Origin: Thermoproteota archaeon
GTDB lineage: Archaea; Korarchaeota; Korarchaeia; B14-G2
Length of the DNA stretch: 7,891 bases
Direction: 5' to 3'
Assembly: GCA_003661385.1 (NCBI GenBank)
Contig: QMWA01000078.1
Location: 1 to 7,891 of the forward strand
The notes below the pieces were generated by a model. It saw nothing but the letters and a program-made list of their open reading frames with translations. It was not told the DNA's origin and ran no database searches. Shown in pieces: positions 5,573 to 7,891 of the stretch (the stretch's first letter is position 1; the number at the start of each line of letters is the position of its first letter). A program made the position numbers and the translations under genes.

Positions 5573-5968
5573 CTCAGCTCCTTTCAACACGTCTCCTGGG
5601 GGGAGAGCAGCACACACTTTCTCCTCAAAATTCTGTCGCTGATGAAGCTGTGGAAGTCTGGCTTCAGGTGCTTTTCGTTTGAGAGAGAGCTTATGGGGCT
5701 TAGGCCAGATATACTTGGAATGAGGAGATTTAATCAGGTGGTTGAGGTGGCCTGGGTTGAGTGTGGTGGCATGAATAAGAGCTGGAGGGAGGTCAAGGCT
5801 GTTGGAGGCAAGCTTGCCAGAGAGGTAACTAGGAGAGCTAAGCTGAAGTGTAGGGTGGTCTACATATGGGCAGTTTCCAGTAGGGTCTGTGCTCCTGAGG
5901 GCATTCAGGTGTGGTTCTTCCCAGAGCACCTGCTGTCTCTGGCAGCTAGCATCTTAAGCTGGGTGTAG
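5549..5968 (+). CDS. Uncharacterised protein with a weak PD-(D/E)XK nuclease-like pattern
   Basis: I do not recognise this protein. Numbered from the GTG at 5540 it has 142 residues; the GAGGTG ribosome site favours the TTG at 5549 (139 residues). It opens with a helix (about 5-16) and a second helix (26-39). FSFERELMGLRPDILG (45-60) and NQVVEVAWVE (65-74) follow, an arrangement like the 'E, PD, then ExK' core of the PD-(D/E)XK fold (E48 or E50, D57, E69). The usual lysine two residues after E69 is alanine (A71); K86 or K91 in the next helix could stand in for it. The end has a strand (CRVVYIWAVS, 104-113), another (GIQVWFF, 121-127) and a helix. No membrane segment is seen. The gene lies between the protease and a degenerate ATPase-like gene, with gaps of only a few bases. 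Nuclease activity is only a possibility. Confidence 0.6.
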   Translation: MSAELAEVLSSFQHVSWGESSTHFLLKILSLMKLWKSGFRCFSFERELMGLRPDILGMRRFNQVVEVAWVECGGMNKSWREVKAVGGKLAREVTRRAKLKCRVVYIWAVSSRVCAPEGIQVWFFPEHLLSLAASILSWV

Positions 5969-5971
5969 CCT

Positions 5972-7546
5972 TTGAGAGCTCGTTGGAAGCTGCCCTTGGC
6001 AGCAGCTCTCGCTGCAGCTGCCTTAGCTCTGTCTCAGCGTGGTGGCATCGATATCTTGCTGGCGGCTTGGACTCTATTCTGTCTTGCTCCAGCTATTCTC
6101 ATCCTGCCTCCAGGTAAACTGCTAGCTGGCTTGACGCTGTCAACTATAGTATTCCTGCTTGTGGGCATCGTAAGCCACAGTATAGCCGCCATTATGAGCT
6201 TTTCTTCTCTTATACTCCTCAAGGTGCTCCCAATAGGGGGTAAAACGGAGCCTAAGGGAGGTTTGTCTGCAGCAAGGCGCCTCTTGAGGGCTGGCTTGGC
6301 GCTGGCGCCTCGTAGAGGAGAAGGCGAGGTGCTGCAGCAAGTCCCCTCAATCTCCCAGCTCACGCTGCGCTGGAAGCCGAGCTTGTCTATCGTTGGGGAG
6401 AGCAGAGTCCACGCGATCAAGCTCCTGGAGTACCTCATACTTCCTCTGACAGGAGGGCTTAGGCAGCCTATGGTCGTGTTTGATGTCACAGGAAAGCTCT
6501 CTGGATTGGCTGCGGTTAAGCAGGCTGCTGGGAGGGTTAAGGTCATAGATGGCAGGCAGATAGACTTCACGTACTATGAGCCTCTAGACAAAGTGGGGTT
6601 CATACAGCTGCTCTCCAGCTTGCTTGGCGATGTAGATGTGGGCGCTGCTAGAGTTGCTGTGGAAGATGGATTAGCTGCTTTCCTTGAGGCTTCTAGCCGC
6701 GAGTCTACTCTGAAGAGCATAGCTGAAGTCCAAAGCAGGCTTGGCTACTCCCCTCTTGAGGACCTGCTTGACCTGAGTAAGGTGAACGTGATAGACTTAT
6801 CTGCAGTCATAGACCCCAAGTTGAGGGGGGCTTTCCAGAGGTTAATAGACTTGCAGCTGTACCGGCTTACTAAAATGGGTTTATCTGCCCCCGTAGCTCA
6901 GCCTCTAGATCTGCTATCGCAGAGAGCTGATGAGGTGCTGAAGGGCACGCTGATGGAAGTCTTATCCAGGATAGAGGAGGAAGCAGGCCTCGTGATAGCT
7001 CTATCAGCCTACTCAGACTTCGAGTTCACAAGCTTGACCAGAGATCTCCTGATATCCGTGAGATCAGTGCCAAGAAGCCTCTCCAGAATGTTAGATTCTT
7101 TAAGGGAAGGCTTATCCAAGGAGCTAGCTAGGCTACCTGCATGGGAGGCACTCTATGTTGCTAGAGAGCCTAGTGGTCTTCAAGCCTATAAGGTCAGCTT
7201 AACTTCAGCAGACTTATCTCTGGTTCCTCAGCCTGCTGTCCATGCGCAGCCAGCTCGAGTGAAGGCTGTGGTAGGTGCTCTGAGGTCTCTTGGCAGGAAG
7301 GAGCTTGAGGCTGCTCTGAGGCTCATATCGCGGGCCAAGGAGGCTCCAATCCCAGAGCATGAAGCGAAGGCTGTTGCCCAAGTGAGGAAGCCTATGAGGC
7401 TCCTTAACCTCTTAGTGGAGCTAGGCATCTTAGACTGGGACCTAGTCTTCACGGAGAGGGGGGAGCCTAAAGCTGTCTTCAAGTCCACGCCTCTCGCTGA
7501 AGCAGTCCTAAGGGAGCTACTTCCAGAAGAACCTTATAGCCTCTAG
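5972..7546 (+). CDS. Membrane-anchored, degenerate HerA/FtsK-like P-loop protein (pseudo-ATPase)
   Basis: A basic start (MRARWK) and three or four membrane segments (about 7-21, 26-45, 50-85) are followed by a soluble part of about 430 residues. The soluble part follows the order of a HerA/VirB4-type motor domain. SIVGESRVHAIKLLEYLI (139-156) sits where Walker A (GxxxxGKS/T) belongs. MVVFDVTGKLSG (167-178) matches the 'iviDxxGEy' strand, and NVIDLSAVIDPKLRGAFQRLI (272-292) the 'vIDLS...R' strand and helix. GLVIALSAYSDFEFTSLTRDLL (339-360) matches the 'iataQ.p.dl' region. The Walker A lysine and serine/threonine are absent, and no hhhhDE Walker B is seen near 305-320, so ATP hydrolysis is unlikely. 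Residues about 472-515 look like a winged helix. TTG at 5972 follows GGTG by 6 bases. It may be a structural or DNA-tethering partner; the family assignment is inferred from pattern order. Confidence 0.65.
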   Translation: MRARWKLPLAAALAAAALALSQRGGIDILLAAWTLFCLAPAILILPPGKLLAGLTLSTIVFLLVGIVSHSIAAIMSFSSLILLKVLPIGGKTEPKGGLSAARRLLRAGLALAPRRGEGEVLQQVPSISQLTLRWKPSLSIVGESRVHAIKLLEYLILPLTGGLRQPMVVFDVTGKLSGLAAVKQAAGRVKVIDGRQIDFTYYEPLDKVGFIQLLSSLLGDVDVGAARVAVEDGLAAFLEASSRESTLKSIAEVQSRLGYSPLEDLLDLSKVNVIDLSAVIDPKLRGAFQRLIDLQLYRLTKMGLSAPVAQPLDLLSQRADEVLKGTLMEVLSRIEEEAGLVIALSAYSDFEFTSLTRDLLISVRSVPRSLSRMLDSLREGLSKELARLPAWEALYVAREPSGLQAYKVSLTSADLSLVPQPAVHAQPARVKAVVGALRSLGRKELEAALRLISRAKEAPIPEHEAKAVAQVRKPMRLLNLLVELGILDWDLVFTERGEPKAVFKSTPLAEAVLRELLPEEPYSL

Positions 7547-7891
7547 GCTTATCTTAAGCCCCCACTCTATATCTCCGACGTGCACCTCAATGCAAGCTCT
7601 CTCATCATAACCTATCTCAGCCAGCTCCTTGTACACTGCTCTCCAGTCTATCTCACCTGCTCCAACAGCCAGGTGGAGGTCGCTTCCATCTCTGAGGTTG
7701 TCGTGTACATGTAGGTGTACTAGCTTGTGGTAGAGGTTTGACACATACGACCTGAGCTTCTCCATATCAGACCCCTGTATGCAGGCATGTCCTACATCTA
7801 GCGTGAACATGAGCTTCGGTATCCTGTTGGTTATGTCAACTAGGCTCTTTACAGACTTGAAGAAGCCGTGGTCAACGTTCTCTATGGCAAC
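7517..7891 (-). CDS. Sugar-phosphate isomerase/epimerase-like TIM barrel protein, 5' end outside window
   Basis: The frame is open from the right edge to a TAG at 7519-7517, giving the last 124 residues. It belongs to the xylose-isomerase-like TIM barrel superfamily (AP endonuclease 2 type), whose members bind a divalent metal. The visible ligand motifs, in order from the first visible residue, are VAIENVD (E4), FTLDVGHA (D32, H35), LVHLHVHDN (H61, H63, D64), then DLHLAVGAGEIDW (71-83) and ACIEVH (E102). The motif HVHDN followed by H, then G-x-G-x-I-D-W, is typical of this group. The reaction and substrate cannot be told from the C-terminal part; sugar epimerisation or isomerisation is more usual for this motif set than DNA repair. 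Its last ten codons overlap the end of the opposite-strand pseudo-ATPase gene (7517-7546). Confidence 0.82.
   Translation of the reverse strand, partial: VAIENVDHGFFKSVKSLVDITNRIPKLMFTLDVGHACIQGSDMEKLRSYVSNLYHKLVHLHVHDNLRDGSDLHLAVGAGEIDWRAVYKELAEIGYDERACIEVHVGDIEWGLKISLEAIRFFWK

Noticed and set aside
6470-6505. DVTGKLSG in the 524-residue protein as a functional P-loop
   Set aside because: The preceding MVVFD strand and the D-x-x-G order match the second strand of HerA-like motors (iviDxxGEy), not Walker A, and the GxxxxGK spacing is absent.
6034-6570. Leftward frame of 178 codons
   Set aside because: It lies fully opposite the membrane and P-loop-like part of the 524-residue gene, whose patterned hydrophobicity and motif order fit the + strand. 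The reverse product shows no recognisable motif.

Overview
This window looks like part of an archaeal chromosome, most likely from a TACK-group (crenarchaeote-like) lineage. The evidence is an eS25 ribosomal protein gene, an Ard1-type N-acetyltransferase very like the Sulfolobus enzyme, an archaeal class III prepilin and an archaeal-type prepilin peptidase. Most genes start with TTG or GTG, AGG/AGA arginine codons dominate, and several genes have short GGTG/GAGG Shine-Dalgarno-like sites. Genus cannot be told from the sequence. I saw no tRNA, rRNA, CRISPR array or insertion sequence.

Left part (1-3931): a type IV pilin gene truncated by the window edge runs leftward from 273. A 345-bp divergent gap (274-618) holds its likely promoter, a low-complexity TGCT tract and a possible decayed gene. 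Five tightly packed rightward genes follow: a single-domain TadC/GspF-like platform protein (619-1524), a prepilin peptidase overlapping it by 4 bp (1521-2288), a one-TM proline-rich coiled-coil protein (2294-3253), ribosomal protein eS25 (3263-3544) and a cyclophilin-like fold protein (3551-3931). The pilin, platform protein and peptidase belong to one process: the peptidase should trim the prepilin and the platform protein should help assemble it. The coiled-coil protein is a candidate structural partner. No assembly ATPase lies in the window.

Middle (3928-4443): the Ard1-type acetyltransferase runs leftward, and its stop codon overlaps that of the cyclophilin-like gene in a shared CTAG. 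It lacks the usual glycine in the acetyl-CoA-binding loop.

Right part (4489-7546): a second compact rightward cluster encodes an intramembrane site-2-type metalloprotease (M50), a small protein with a faint PD-(D/E)XK nuclease-like pattern, and a membrane-anchored protein that reads like a HerA/FtsK-type ATPase whose Walker A and Walker B motifs have been lost. This protease, nuclease-like and pseudo-ATPase set is the least expected part of the window. A leftward sugar-phosphate isomerase/epimerase-like (xylose-isomerase-like TIM barrel) gene overlaps its end and runs off the right edge.

The + strand is G+T-rich over roughly the first 2.3 kb whichever strand is coding, and this fades to the right.
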